This document shows positions 1 through 6,917 of a stretch of 12,323 nucleotides of DNA, in pieces. The notes under the pieces are model-generated. The model searched no databases. It saw only the letters and a program-made list of their open reading frames with translations, and was not told where the DNA came from. The stretch is from the NCBI GenBank assembly GCA_007123395.1, contig SKLD01000343.1, forward strand, positions 1-12,323, given 5' to 3'. How positions within the stretch are numbered: position 1 is the stretch's first letter; each line of letters starts with the position of its first letter. Both the position numbers and the translations under genes were made by a program. The DNA comes from Opitutales bacterium. GTDB taxonomy: Bacteria; Verrucomicrobiota; Verrucomicrobiia; Opitutales; Oceanipulchritudinaceae.

Positions 1-2
1 AC

Positions 3-788
3 GCGGAGCTGGTGCGTCGCTTCCGTGCGCTCTACGGTCGTGCGAAGGCGATGTGGTGCGGGCTGGACGCGGCGGGGCTGGCGCACGCGCTGGCGCACGA
101 CCCGCCGGAAGTTGCGGAGCGGTTGCGTGAGCGTCTGCGCGCGCGCATGGGGAATGTGTCGGAGTTCATGCGCACGCTGCGTCAGCGCTACACGATGTGG
201 TTCAACAAGACGTATGACACGGTTGGGACGCTGTGGGCGGAGCGCTTCACGAGCGTATTGGTGCAGGACGTGCCGTGGCTGGTGGGTCTTGTGGCGGCGT
301 ATATCGACTTGAATCCGGTGCGCGCGGGCTTGGCGGCGCTGCCGGAGGACTACCGGTGGAGCGGTTATGCGTCGGCGTTGTGCGGCGCGGACAGGGAGCA
401 GCGTCGCGCGCTGGCGGGCTGTTTTCCGGGCGAGGGCGGCGAGGACGGGGCGCTGGCGCGCTACCGCCTGTTGATGCTGGGCAAGGGTGCGGGGTCGAAG
501 CGCGACGGGAGTGGAGCGCGGATCGACCCCGCGGCGCTGGCGGAGGCGGTTGCGGCCGGCGGGGAGCTGGAGGCGCACGAGTTGCTGCGCCTGCGGGCGG
601 GCTTTTTCACGCGCGGGAAGGCGCTGGGGACGGAGGCGTGGCTGCGGGAGGGTGAGGGAGCGGCGGCGCTTTCGCGGCTGTCGAAGCCGCCCGGCGCGCG
701 ACCGGTGGAGGTGCTGAAGTATTCGGAGCTTGCGGTGGCGGGGAGCGGTCGCGCTACAGGAAACCTGGAGCGTCCGGATTTGGCATAG
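3..788 (+). CDS. REP-associated tyrosine transposase (RAYT, Y1/IS200-like), 5' end outside window
   Basis: The frame is open to the left edge, so the N-terminal half of the HUH nuclease domain is missing and the GTG at 12 is not the true start. What remains shows the RAYT core: QRYTMWFN (its Tyr is a candidate for the nucleophile), then GTLWAERFTSVLVQD, AAYIDLNPVRAG and YRWSGYASAL. After the core comes a long extension with ELLRLRAGFFTRGKALGT, matching the 'ELLRxRxRYFxxGxxLG' tail of many verrucomicrobial RAYTs. RAYTs are single-strand DNA transposases that act on REP palindromes and usually do not move as complete insertion sequences. The gene ends 15 bp from the stop of the convergent aminotransferase gene. 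No frameshift is visible. A second, inverted copy lies at the right edge. The family call is strong; whether it is active cannot be judged without the HUH motif. Confidence 0.88.
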   Translation, partial: AELVRRFRALYGRAKAMWCGLDAAGLAHALAHDPPEVAERLRERLRARMGNVSEFMRTLRQRYTMWFNKTYDTVGTLWAERFTSVLVQDVPWLVGLVAAYIDLNPVRAGLAALPEDYRWSGYASALCGADREQRRALAGCFPGEGGEDGALARYRLLMLGKGAGSKRDGSGARIDPAALAEAVAAGGELEAHELLRLRAGFFTRGKALGTEAWLREGEGAAALSRLSKPPGARPVEVLKYSELAVAGSGRATGNLERPDLA

Positions 789-806
789 CCATTTTCGATC
801 CGCTAC
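775..806 (-). repeat. REP-like hairpin preceded by GTAG, between RAYT and aminotransferase 3' ends
   Basis: Read on the minus strand, GTAG (806-803, containing the aminotransferase TAG stop) is followed by CGGAT, an 18-base loop and ATCCG. The loop itself contains TGGC-TAT-GCCA, so a two-part stem is possible. A GTAG or GGAG tetranucleotide at the foot of a short palindrome is the published hallmark of RAYT-linked REP sequences. The stem is short and could be chance. Confidence 0.3.
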
Positions 807-2017
807 AAAACCGAAGCAATCGCGTTGCAAAGGTATTCGAGGTTCGCCGTGGTGATTCCGGCTACGTTGACGCGGCCGCTGCCTACGATGTAGATGCTAT
901 GCTCAGCGCGCAGGCGCTCTACCTGTTCACGGTTAAGGCCGGAAAAGGAAAACATGCCCTTCTGCCGCTCAAGAAAGCTGAAATCGCGCTTTGCCCCGGC
1001 TTTGCGCAGGCCCTCGACGAACGACTTGCGCGTGTTCGCGATGCGCGCCTGCATGACCGCGAGTTCCTTCTTCCATAGATCCGTCAGCTCCGCGTCGCTG
1101 AGGATAGTCGCCACGATACTGCCGCCGTGTGCCGGTGGATTGGAATAGTTGGTACGGACAACAGCCTTGAGCTGGCTTAGCACCCGGGCCGCTGCATCGG
1201 GGGATTCCGTCACGACGCTGAGGGTGCCGACGCGCTCACGATAGAGTCCGAAGTTCTTCGAAAAAGAGCTGCTCACGAGCATGTCGAGACCGGCGTTGAA
1301 GAGTGTGCGCACGCCGGCGGCATCCGCTTCGAGGTCGTCACCGAAGCCTTGGTAAGCGAAGTCGACAAGAGGCACGAGCGAGCGGGCGCGCAGGGTATCC
1401 GCGAGATCGCTCCATTGCTCCTGCGCTAGATCCGCTCCCGATGGGTTGTGGCAGCAGCCGTGCAGGACAACAACGTCACCCTCCGGGACGTGGGCAAGTT
1501 TTTCCCGCATGGATTCATAGGCCACGCTGTTGGTAGTGGCTTCGAAATACGGGTAAACTTCGGTTACGAGATGGGCGGCGCGGAAAATACCCGGATGGTT
1601 CGGCCAAGTGGGATCGCTTAGCCAGACGCGGCGCGGGCCGAGGAGATTGCGTATAAAATCGCCCGCCACGCGGAGCGCGCCTGTGCCGCCTGGGGTATGG
1701 ATGGAGGCAATGCGCTTGGAGTCCGCCACGGATTCGCCGAAAACCAGACGCACAACCTGCTGCCCGTAGACAGGGTCTCCCGCAATCGGCAGGTAGCTCT
1801 TACTCGACTCGCTTTCGAGGAGCCGCTTCTCCGCCTGCTTCACGCATTCGAGGACCGGGCTCCGGCCGGTTTCGTCCTGAAAGACGCCCACGCTGAGGTT
1901 AATCTTGCTTGGATTGGGGTCGGCCTTGAACGCTTCGGTGAGTCCGAGGATGGGATCAGGCGGTGCGGCGCTTATGTCGCTAAGGGCATGAAGGGCCCGT
2001 GTCGGTTCGGCATGCAT
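803..2017 (-). CDS. aspC: Aspartate/aromatic aminotransferase, class I (AspC/TyrB type)
   Basis: PLP enzyme exchanging an amino group between aspartate (or an aromatic amino acid) and 2-oxoglutarate, linking aspartate to oxaloacetate in the cytosol. The 404-residue product follows enterobacterial AspC closely from AAPPDPILGL near the N terminus to RVNVAG near the end. The PLP lysine is K254 in SSSFSKNFGLYRERVG. CCHNPSG supplies the active-site Asn (N191), DFAYQGF the Asp and Tyr, and R382 in SGRVN the carboxylate-binding Arg. The frame extends 29 codons upstream to an ATG at 2104, but that stretch has no family match and contains a good promoter, so I place the start at 2017; it lacks a Shine-Dalgarno. 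AspC and TyrB cannot be told apart by eye. It is convergent with the left RAYT and divergent from ppa. Confidence 0.93.
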   Translation of the reverse strand: MHAEPTRALHALSDISAAPPDPILGLTEAFKADPNPSKINLSVGVFQDETGRSPVLECVKQAEKRLLESESSKSYLPIAGDPVYGQQVVRLVFGESVADSKRIASIHTPGGTGALRVAGDFIRNLLGPRRVWLSDPTWPNHPGIFRAAHLVTEVYPYFEATTNSVAYESMREKLAHVPEGDVVVLHGCCHNPSGADLAQEQWSDLADTLRARSLVPLVDFAYQGFGDDLEADAAGVRTLFNAGLDMLVSSSFSKNFGLYRERVGTLSVVTESPDAAARVLSQLKAVVRTNYSNPPAHGGSIVATILSDAELTDLWKKELAVMQARIANTRKSFVEGLRKAGAKRDFSFLERQKGMFSFSGLNREQVERLRAEHSIYIVGSGRVNVAGITTANLEYLCNAIASVL

Positions 2018-2051
2018 TGCAGCAGGGGATAGGATGTGGAGTGTGACACGT

Positions 2052-2079
2052 TTTTTAGATAAACGGCTGGTTCTGTCAA
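2052..2079 (-). promoter_or_regulatory. Sigma-70-type promoter for the aminotransferase gene
   Basis: On the minus strand a perfect -35 TTGACA (2079-2074) is followed after 16 bp by TAAAAA (2057-2052, four of six -10 bases). Transcription would begin near 2045, about 28 bases before the ATG at 2017. This argues that the in-frame ATG at 2104 is not used. Confidence 0.5.
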
Positions 2080-2214
2080 CTGCCACTCGATTGTCAGTCC
2101 GCATTGTGTGGAGATACCTAGCGGAGCAGGGCGCTTCGGCGAGGTGGTAAGAACCGCGGAGGCTTTCTGTTGTAAGGGTTGACCCTTCCCGGATAGACGG
2201 GATGATGCGCGTTC

Positions 2215-2835
2215 ATGAAGTCTTTCCGTTGGAGGCCGCATCCGTGGCACGGACTGGAGGCGGGCGACCGTGCGCCCGGGGTGGTGAACGCTTACGTCGA
2301 GATCACCCCCTTCGACTCGATGAAATACGAAATCGACAAGGTGACGGGCTACCTGCGGATCGACCGCCCGCAGTCGGGCTCGTCGCTGCCGCCTTGTGCC
2401 TACGGCTTTGTGCCGCGGACGTACTGCGGCGACCGCGTGGCAGCGTTCGAGAACGATGCGCAGGAGGGGGACGGCGATCCGCTTGATATCTGCGTTATTT
2501 CCGAACTGCCCATCAACCGGGCGGAAATCGTCGTCTCCGCCAAAGTGCTCGGGGGCTTTTGCATGATCGACGACGGCAAGGCCGACGACAAGATCATCGC
2601 TGTCCTGGACAACGACGCCATCTGGGGCAAAGCAACCAATCTGAAGGGACTGCCCGCCGATCTCGTGGCCCGTATCCAGCACTACTTTTCCACCTACAAG
2701 ACACCTTATGACGCTCCGCAGCCGGACATTGTGAAGGACCTCTACGGTCCCCGGCAGGCGCGGCGTATCATCCGCGCGGCCATGGAGGATTACGGCGAAC
2801 GGTATTCCCAGGACAATCACAACGGACCCGCTTAA
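2215..2835 (+). CDS. ppa: Inorganic pyrophosphatase, family I
   Basis: Soluble Mg-dependent enzyme that hydrolyses pyrophosphate to two phosphates and so pulls biosynthetic reactions forward. The 206-residue product shows the family I active site: MKYEIDK (37-42), LRIDRP (48-52), AYGFVP around Y63, the metal-binding signature DGDPLDICV (86-94), DDGKADDK (119-126) and HYFSTYK ending at Y161-K162. The N-terminal RPHPWHGLEAGD resembles a longer family I subgroup rather than the compact E. coli form. Start chosen at the ATG at 2215, just before this conserved region; the Shine-Dalgarno is weak. An ATG at 2202 is out of frame. It is divergent from the aminotransferase gene. Its TAA overlaps the ATG of the next small ORF, and it lies about 540 bp upstream of a probable PPi-consuming PEP carboxykinase. 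Confidence 0.93.
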   Translation: MKSFRWRPHPWHGLEAGDRAPGVVNAYVEITPFDSMKYEIDKVTGYLRIDRPQSGSSLPPCAYGFVPRTYCGDRVAAFENDAQEGDGDPLDICVISELPINRAEIVVSAKVLGGFCMIDDGKADDKIIAVLDNDAIWGKATNLKGLPADLVARIQHYFSTYKTPYDAPQPDIVKDLYGPRQARRIIRAAMEDYGERYSQDNHNGPA

Positions 2836-3059
2836 TGAACCCTGAAGCTGAAGATTGCGGTGGTCCGGCGACTTACGCGCTATTTGCCGCGCGATTTTCG
2901 GCATGGGCTGCGGAAATCGAGGAAACGGCGATGGCGTGCGGCGAACCTCTCGACGAGACAATATTGGCGGAGGCCGGTCCGATGGCGTGCGATTTCCGCA
3001 CCGGATACGGATTCAATTGGTGGAAGAGATTCCGTTTCCATGGAATGACGCGGAGTTGA
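2835..3059 (+). CDS. Small protein of unknown function, overlapping the ppa stop (74 aa)
   Basis: The ATG shares its A with the TAA of ppa (TAATG), an arrangement typical of translational coupling, and the ORF ends 17 bp before a hairpin terminator, so it would be the last gene of a ppa unit. The product is 74 residues: an acidic, alanine-rich first half (ALFAARFSAWAAEIEETA) and a basic aromatic end (NWWKRFRF). No signal peptide, membrane segment or family I recognise. In GC-rich DNA an ORF of this size can arise by chance, so its reality rests on the overlap and position. Confidence 0.45.
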   Translation: MNPEAEDCGGPATYALFAARFSAWAAEIEETAMACGEPLDETILAEAGPMACDFRTGYGFNWWKRFRFHGMTRS

Positions 3060-3075
3060 CGGCGATGGGCTCCGG

Positions 3076-3109
3076 AAGCCGCTGTTTATCAGGTCTTTGC
3101 GGCTTTTTT
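3076..3109 (+). terminator. Rho-independent terminator after ppa and the small ORF
   Basis: AAGCCGC (3076-3082) pairs perfectly with GCGGCTT (3099-3105) across a 16-base loop, and the T run continues to 3109. The orientation fits rightward transcripts from ppa. It also stands just beyond the 3' end of the convergent tRNA gene. Confidence 0.6.
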
Positions 3110-3113
3110 CAAG

Positions 3114-3190
3114 TGGCACACCCGTCAGGAGTCGAACCTGAAACCTCCTGATCCGTAGTCAGGTGCTCTATCCAATTGAGCTACGGGTGC
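3114..3190 (-). tRNA. tRNA-Arg, anticodon ACG
   Basis: A complete 77-base cloverleaf on the minus strand: acceptor GCACCCG with CGGGTGT, D arm GCTC/GAGC, anticodon stem CCTGA/TCAGG around loop CTACGGA (anticodon ACG at 3156-3154), T arm TCAGG-TTCGACT-CCTGA, discriminator G and an encoded CCA. A34 would be deaminated to inosine by TadA to read CGU, CGC and CGA. The first acceptor pair is G1-U72, a wobble where G-C is usual in bacterial tRNA-Arg(ACG). I see no integrated element at its 3' end. Confidence 0.96.
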
Positions 3191-3201
3191 ATGAAAAACC
3201 G

Positions 3202-3233
3202 ATTAGAAAGGCAGAAGGGGGGAGGTCGATCAA
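3202..3233 (-). promoter_or_regulatory. Possible promoter of the tRNA-Arg gene
   Basis: On the minus strand TCTAAT (3207-3202, five of six -10 bases) lies 11 bases before the mature tRNA 5' end. The nearest -35-like hexamer, TTGATC (3233-3228), is 20 bp away, longer than the optimum, so only the -10 is persuasive. Confidence 0.25.
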
Positions 3234-3360
3234 GGATTTTTTTGGCGGCGGAGGCAGTTTTCGGAGAAATCGGTGGTATCCGGCGTTTTCCTTGACCGCA
3301 GCTCCTGGAGTTGTTCCGTGAGGGGTGTCTGGAACGATCTGCATTCAACCGAAACGACGG

Positions 3361-3366
3361 AAGGAG
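3361..3366 (+). promoter_or_regulatory. Ribosome binding site that fixes the start of the PEPCK gene
   Basis: AAGGAG ends 7 bases before the ATG at 3374. The frame is open back to an ATG at 3311, which has no such site, so translation should begin at 3374. No convincing promoter was found in 3191-3360; a short GTTCC/GGAAC inverted repeat (3313-3335) lies in the leader. Confidence 0.7.
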
Positions 3367-3373
3367 TTCGATT

Positions 3374-6300
3374 ATGTCGCTTAAACCAAAGGAATACGTC
3401 CGTGCCATTGGATTCGACCCGGAGACCTGCCAGTCGGTGGTCTATGAGGGCACGCAACTGGATTTGATCAACCTGCGTCTTGCTTCGCTGGGGCAGCCTG
3501 TCGCGGGGGACGAGGAGGGGAATTATCCGTTCTCCGAGGTGGGCCGCACACTTGTGGCGCAGTACCGGGCGCGGGCACGGTATCTCGAGGACATCCGCCC
3601 GCCCGCCGACGAACGCATTGAGGCGTTCATTGCACGGTATCTGGGCGATCTCAAGGACAAACCGGTGAGCCGCTTGCCGGGGCGCACTTTCGCGCTGCCG
3701 CAGCACGGCGTTGCGCGTGTCCTTTCGTTGCCTGCCAGTGGCGACAAATATCATTCGGAACTTGTTGATAGTTATCGTCTTGCGAACGGCGTGCTGCACA
3801 ATCCCGTGAAGGACCGGCGCACGACGGAGGGGGTGTTTCACATCGCGGAGGGCGGTCTGCCCATTCCGGGCGACAAGAAAGCGGTGCCCAAGCGCACCTT
3901 CGCGCGCCTCCTGCGCGCCGCCCTCGAACCGCCGGATTCCCTCATGGAGCTGCAGCTCACGGCGAATCAGGAGAAGAAGGCGCGTGTGTGGGTGTCGCTC
4001 CTCCTGCGTCCCGTAGTCGCTCCGGAAATTCCCGGCTTCATGAACGAACAGCGCATGGAGACGCGGTTCTTCGCGCCGGGCAATCTCGTGAGCAACCTCG
4101 ACTTCGTGGAGTCGATCTTCGGCAACGCGGGCGACCCGTTCCTGCCCGAGAATGACGCCGGCATGGATTTCGATCACTGGAGCGGGCACACGGGGTGTGT
4201 CATTCTCGCGCCTCACCTCATTCGGGTGACAAAAAAAGAACTGGGGCTGCCACACGTTTCGGAGGCGACAGAGCGTCAAAAGCGCGACGGTATGTGCTGG
4301 GAGTCGGAGGACGAGAAATACAACGACGGCGGTGCCTTCAAGGTGACCGCGCGCGACGCCGACGGCGTGGTCGTGACACTCATCGCTGACAACTATTTCG
4401 GCTACTGCAAGAAAGAGGTGAAGACGCAAATCAGCTTTGCGGCCAACCTCATGGGCCTTGCCGAAGAGGAGCACGCCGGCGGCGCGCTCGCCTTTGCGAG
4501 CTACGACTTGGGCGAGGACTTCCGCCTCACGGACGTGATGAGCGAGGAAGGCTACACCTTGGACGATCTGCTTCGGCGGGAAGGCCACCACATCAAGATG
4601 ATGCCGGAGGGCCACGGCGTCGACACGGTGTACCCCGAAATCATATACATTCCCGAAGGCGCTCATTTCTCCCTCGGTGATCAGCGCATCTCGTGGATGC
4701 GTGGCGGCGAAGAGAAGTCGGTGAAACTTCTTGCCGAACGCGTCTACATTCTGCCTATGGGCTACCGGGTGGAACTGAAGAAGCCGGCCGTGGGCCGCCG
4801 CTGGCGTCTCATCGGCACATCGCCGGAGCCGACCCTGTGCCACAAGCCATGCACGGTCTCGGGTGGCGGCAAGTCGGAGATTTCGAAATCCATAGCCGAC
4901 GCTATCATCCACGCACCCTTTTACGTGAAGGACTTTAAGCAAGATTTCGATGCCGTGGAGTCGATTCTCAAGCGCGATTACCGAGACCGCTTCCGCGACC
5001 CGGCGCGGCGGCGCGAAAAAGGACGCGAAATTCTCAGTCCGGAGCGGACGCTCGGGTCGGTGGTGAAGCTCTTCACGCCCAGCCCCGACTTCACCGACGA
5101 GCACAACGAGTTCATCGAATCGATACCGCCCCATATTAAAGAACTCGTTCTCATCGTTAAGCGTTTCTACAAGCAGGACTGGGGCGACAACTGGCGCTCG
5201 CGCTTCTCTGTCGACGTTATCAACGGCAGTCCCGGCCACGAATTAAAGTACCGCAGTTCCAAGGTCGTCGCCAGCTACCTTCGCGTGGGCTACGAGTCCG
5301 ATGATTCGTGGCGTGTCTTTAGCCTGCGCAAGGACTTCGCTCCTGCCGCCAAGATCCAGGCGGAGGACGATATTACGGCTTCCATCACGGTGCCGCACGA
5401 AGTCCTCGGCGGCGTCTCCGCGCCTCTCGCGGAGCAGCATCCCTCCCTGAAGGTCGTATTCAACTGCGAAAACCGTCTCTTCCAGCGTCCGGACGACGCC
5501 ATCGTCCGCGGCTATGACAAGAAGACGGAGGAGGACATAGCGCGGGCCGGAAGTTTTGTATCCAACTTTCAGCCGCTCACCCATGAGGAGGCGCAGGAAA
5601 TGGTGGAGGACGCCGTGCGCTTCGATTACTTCACCGATCCCATGAAGAAACGCATCCGCAGCTTTGTGGAGCATCCGGAGCAGTTTCCGGAATACGTTGT
5701 TTCCTCCTCCAATCCCCGCCTTGTCGACGGGAAGCCTTCAAAAAATCCCCGCTACCTGCAAACCGTCTCGACTCTCGAGTTTCCGCGTGATCCCTACGTG
5801 GCGGAAATCGGGAACCGTCTCCTGCACCGTATGGAGAAGGACGTTCCCGCCTCGTTTACGGTGAGCGCCGTGCTGCCGGGCCGACGCAACAATCCGCCGG
5901 AGGGCGCGATCCGCAATCTTGCCGTGTTCAATCCGGTCCACTACCTGCCGTTGCCGGAAGCGTTCATGGAGTTCGTATCCAGCATGACAGGAAAGAGTCC
6001 GTCGACGACCGGCGCCGGATCAGAGGGCGGTTTGACGAAGGGCCCGTTCAATATGCTCCAACCCGTCGTTGACCTAAACAACGCACTTGTTTCAGCGATC
6101 CTCACGGGCTATAAGCCGTTCATAACGGCAGCCGGATATGTCGGTCCCAAATTCCGCGTCGACCACGATATCAGTCTGCTCGTACCGGAGGTGTGGTGCC
6201 GCATGCGCCTGCACGAGCGAAATCCCGACTGGCTCATCGAGAATGGCTTCCTCGACCCGATGGAGGATTTTGAATACGAGGGAGAAACCGTTCCGGCGAG

Positions 6301-6826
6301 CTTGCTCGGCTACCGTATCAACGAAGCTTTCGTGGCCTACTTCATGGGGCGGATCTTCGCCAATCCCAGTATCCTCTTTGCCGAAAACATGCTCAGGCCG
6401 GAGCAGCAGGGCATGGAGGACTTCGTCGACGGTATGAAGAACATTATGGAGACTCACCGCCGTGTGGCGGGCCATTACTTCGAGGACGGCAGCATCGACC
6501 TTGCTTGCCCGCCGCTCAAGGCACTTCTGCACATCATGGCGCACGGCGAGTGGGAGGGCAGGGGCTACAAGGATCCCGAAGTCCGCGCCCTCTTTACCCG
6601 TGAGAGCCTGCTGGAGAGTGACTGGTACGGGGAGCGGCTCGACCGCCAGCAAAAGTACTTTCGCGCCTTTTGGGAGGCGCGCGCGAGCTACCTCGAATCC
6701 GTGCAACTCGACGACGATGCAAGAGATCTGGCCAAAGCGCGTATCGACCGCTTTCTCAAGGAGTGTGCGGCAGAGGAGGGGCGTAAACGCTGGCGCGGCA
6801 CAATCGGACGCGATCCTTTCTGTTGA
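3374..6826 (+). CDS. Probable PPi-dependent phosphoenolpyruvate carboxykinase (diphosphate type, EC 4.1.1.38)
   Basis: Expected reaction: oxaloacetate plus pyrophosphate to PEP, phosphate and CO2, reversible, in the cytosol. The 1150-residue length matches this family (about 1100-1200) and is about twice that of ATP- or GTP-dependent PEPCK. Segments I associate with the family from memory are ADNYFGYCKKEVKTQIS (338-354), the glycine-rich TVSGGGKSEISKS (494-506), and SSMTGKSPSTTGAGSEGG (869-886), which resembles a substrate or phosphate loop. No signal peptide or membrane segment is visible, and the frame is intact. The gene stands alone after a strong Shine-Dalgarno, downstream of the pyrophosphatase and convergent with the sigma-factor gene. 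The identification is by recalled family resemblance, not alignment; older annotations of such proteins read 'hypothetical protein'. Confidence 0.72.
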   Translation: MSLKPKEYVRAIGFDPETCQSVVYEGTQLDLINLRLASLGQPVAGDEEGNYPFSEVGRTLVAQYRARARYLEDIRPPADERIEAFIARYLGDLKDKPVSRLPGRTFALPQHGVARVLSLPASGDKYHSELVDSYRLANGVLHNPVKDRRTTEGVFHIAEGGLPIPGDKKAVPKRTFARLLRAALEPPDSLMELQLTANQEKKARVWVSLLLRPVVAPEIPGFMNEQRMETRFFAPGNLVSNLDFVESIFGNAGDPFLPENDAGMDFDHWSGHTGCVILAPHLIRVTKKELGLPHVSEATERQKRDGMCWESEDEKYNDGGAFKVTARDADGVVVTLIADNYFGYCKKEVKTQISFAANLMGLAEEEHAGGALAFASYDLGEDFRLTDVMSEEGYTLDDLLRREGHHIKMMPEGHGVDTVYPEIIYIPEGAHFSLGDQRISWMRGGEEKSVKLLAERVYILPMGYRVELKKPAVGRRWRLIGTSPEPTLCHKPCTVSGGGKSEISKSIADAIIHAPFYVKDFKQDFDAVESILKRDYRDRFRDPARRREKGREILSPERTLGSVVKLFTPSPDFTDEHNEFIESIPPHIKELVLIVKRFYKQDWGDNWRSRFSVDVINGSPGHELKYRSSKVVASYLRVGYESDDSWRVFSLRKDFAPAAKIQAEDDITASITVPHEVLGGVSAPLAEQHPSLKVVFNCENRLFQRPDDAIVRGYDKKTEEDIARAGSFVSNFQPLTHEEAQEMVEDAVRFDYFTDPMKKRIRSFVEHPEQFPEYVVSSSNPRLVDGKPSKNPRYLQTVSTLEFPRDPYVAEIGNRLLHRMEKDVPASFTVSAVLPGRRNNPPEGAIRNLAVFNPVHYLPLPEAFMEFVSSMTGKSPSTTGAGSEGGLTKGPFNMLQPVVDLNNALVSAILTGYKPFITAAGYVGPKFRVDHDISLLVPEVWCRMRLHERNPDWLIENGFLDPMEDFEYEGETVPASLLGYRINEAFVAYFMGRIFANPSILFAENMLRPEQQGMEDFVDGMKNIMETHRRVAGHYFEDGSIDLACPPLKALLHIMAHGEWEGRGYKDPEVRALFTRESLLESDWYGERLDRQQKYFRAFWEARASYLESVQLDDDARDLAKARIDRFLKECAAEEGRKRWRGTIGRDPFC

Positions 6827-6830
6827 GGGA

Positions 6831-6866
6831 GAAAAGAAGAGCCCGCCGGTTGTTACCGACGGGCTC
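6831..6866 (-). terminator. Terminator of the sigma-factor gene, in the convergent gap
   Basis: GAGCCCG (6839-6845) pairs with CGGGCTC (6860-6866), and CGGT/ACCG continues the stem across one mismatch to a TGTT loop. Read on the minus strand the stem is followed by TTCTTTTC, as expected for termination of leftward transcripts. The hairpin begins 13 bp after the PEPCK stop and may also end that transcript, but no T run follows on the plus strand. Confidence 0.72.
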
Positions 6867-6917
6867 CGCTACTGCTTGCTATGCTATGCTGCTGTGCTTG
6901 CTGCCAGGGAAAGTGAA

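Noticed and set aside
494..506. Idea that the PEPCK-like protein is an ATP-dependent PEPCK because of its GGGKSE loop
   Set aside because: These are nucleotide positions only as a placeholder; the loop is at protein residues 494-506 of the 3374-6826 gene. The protein is about twice the size of ATP- or GTP-PEPCK and lacks their canonical kinase motifs.
2179..2207. TTGACC upstream of ppa as a promoter
   Set aside because: The -35 is good but the hexamer 17 bp downstream is ATGATG, and nothing nearby resembles a -10.
1972..2961. 329-codon minus-strand frame across the ppa gene
   Set aside because: Opposite ppa and the upstream promoter region; no recognisable domain. ppa has a complete active site on the other strand.
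3230..5239. 669-codon open frame antisense to the PEPCK gene
   Set aside because: Shadow frame in GC-rich coding DNA: rich in Arg, His and Val with no family motif, entirely opposite a well-supported gene with a good ribosome binding site.
6870..6905. Short GCTATG/GCTGC-like reiterations before the sigma stop codon as a repeat array
   Set aside because: Irregular and under 40 bp; no unit is repeated more than twice exactly.
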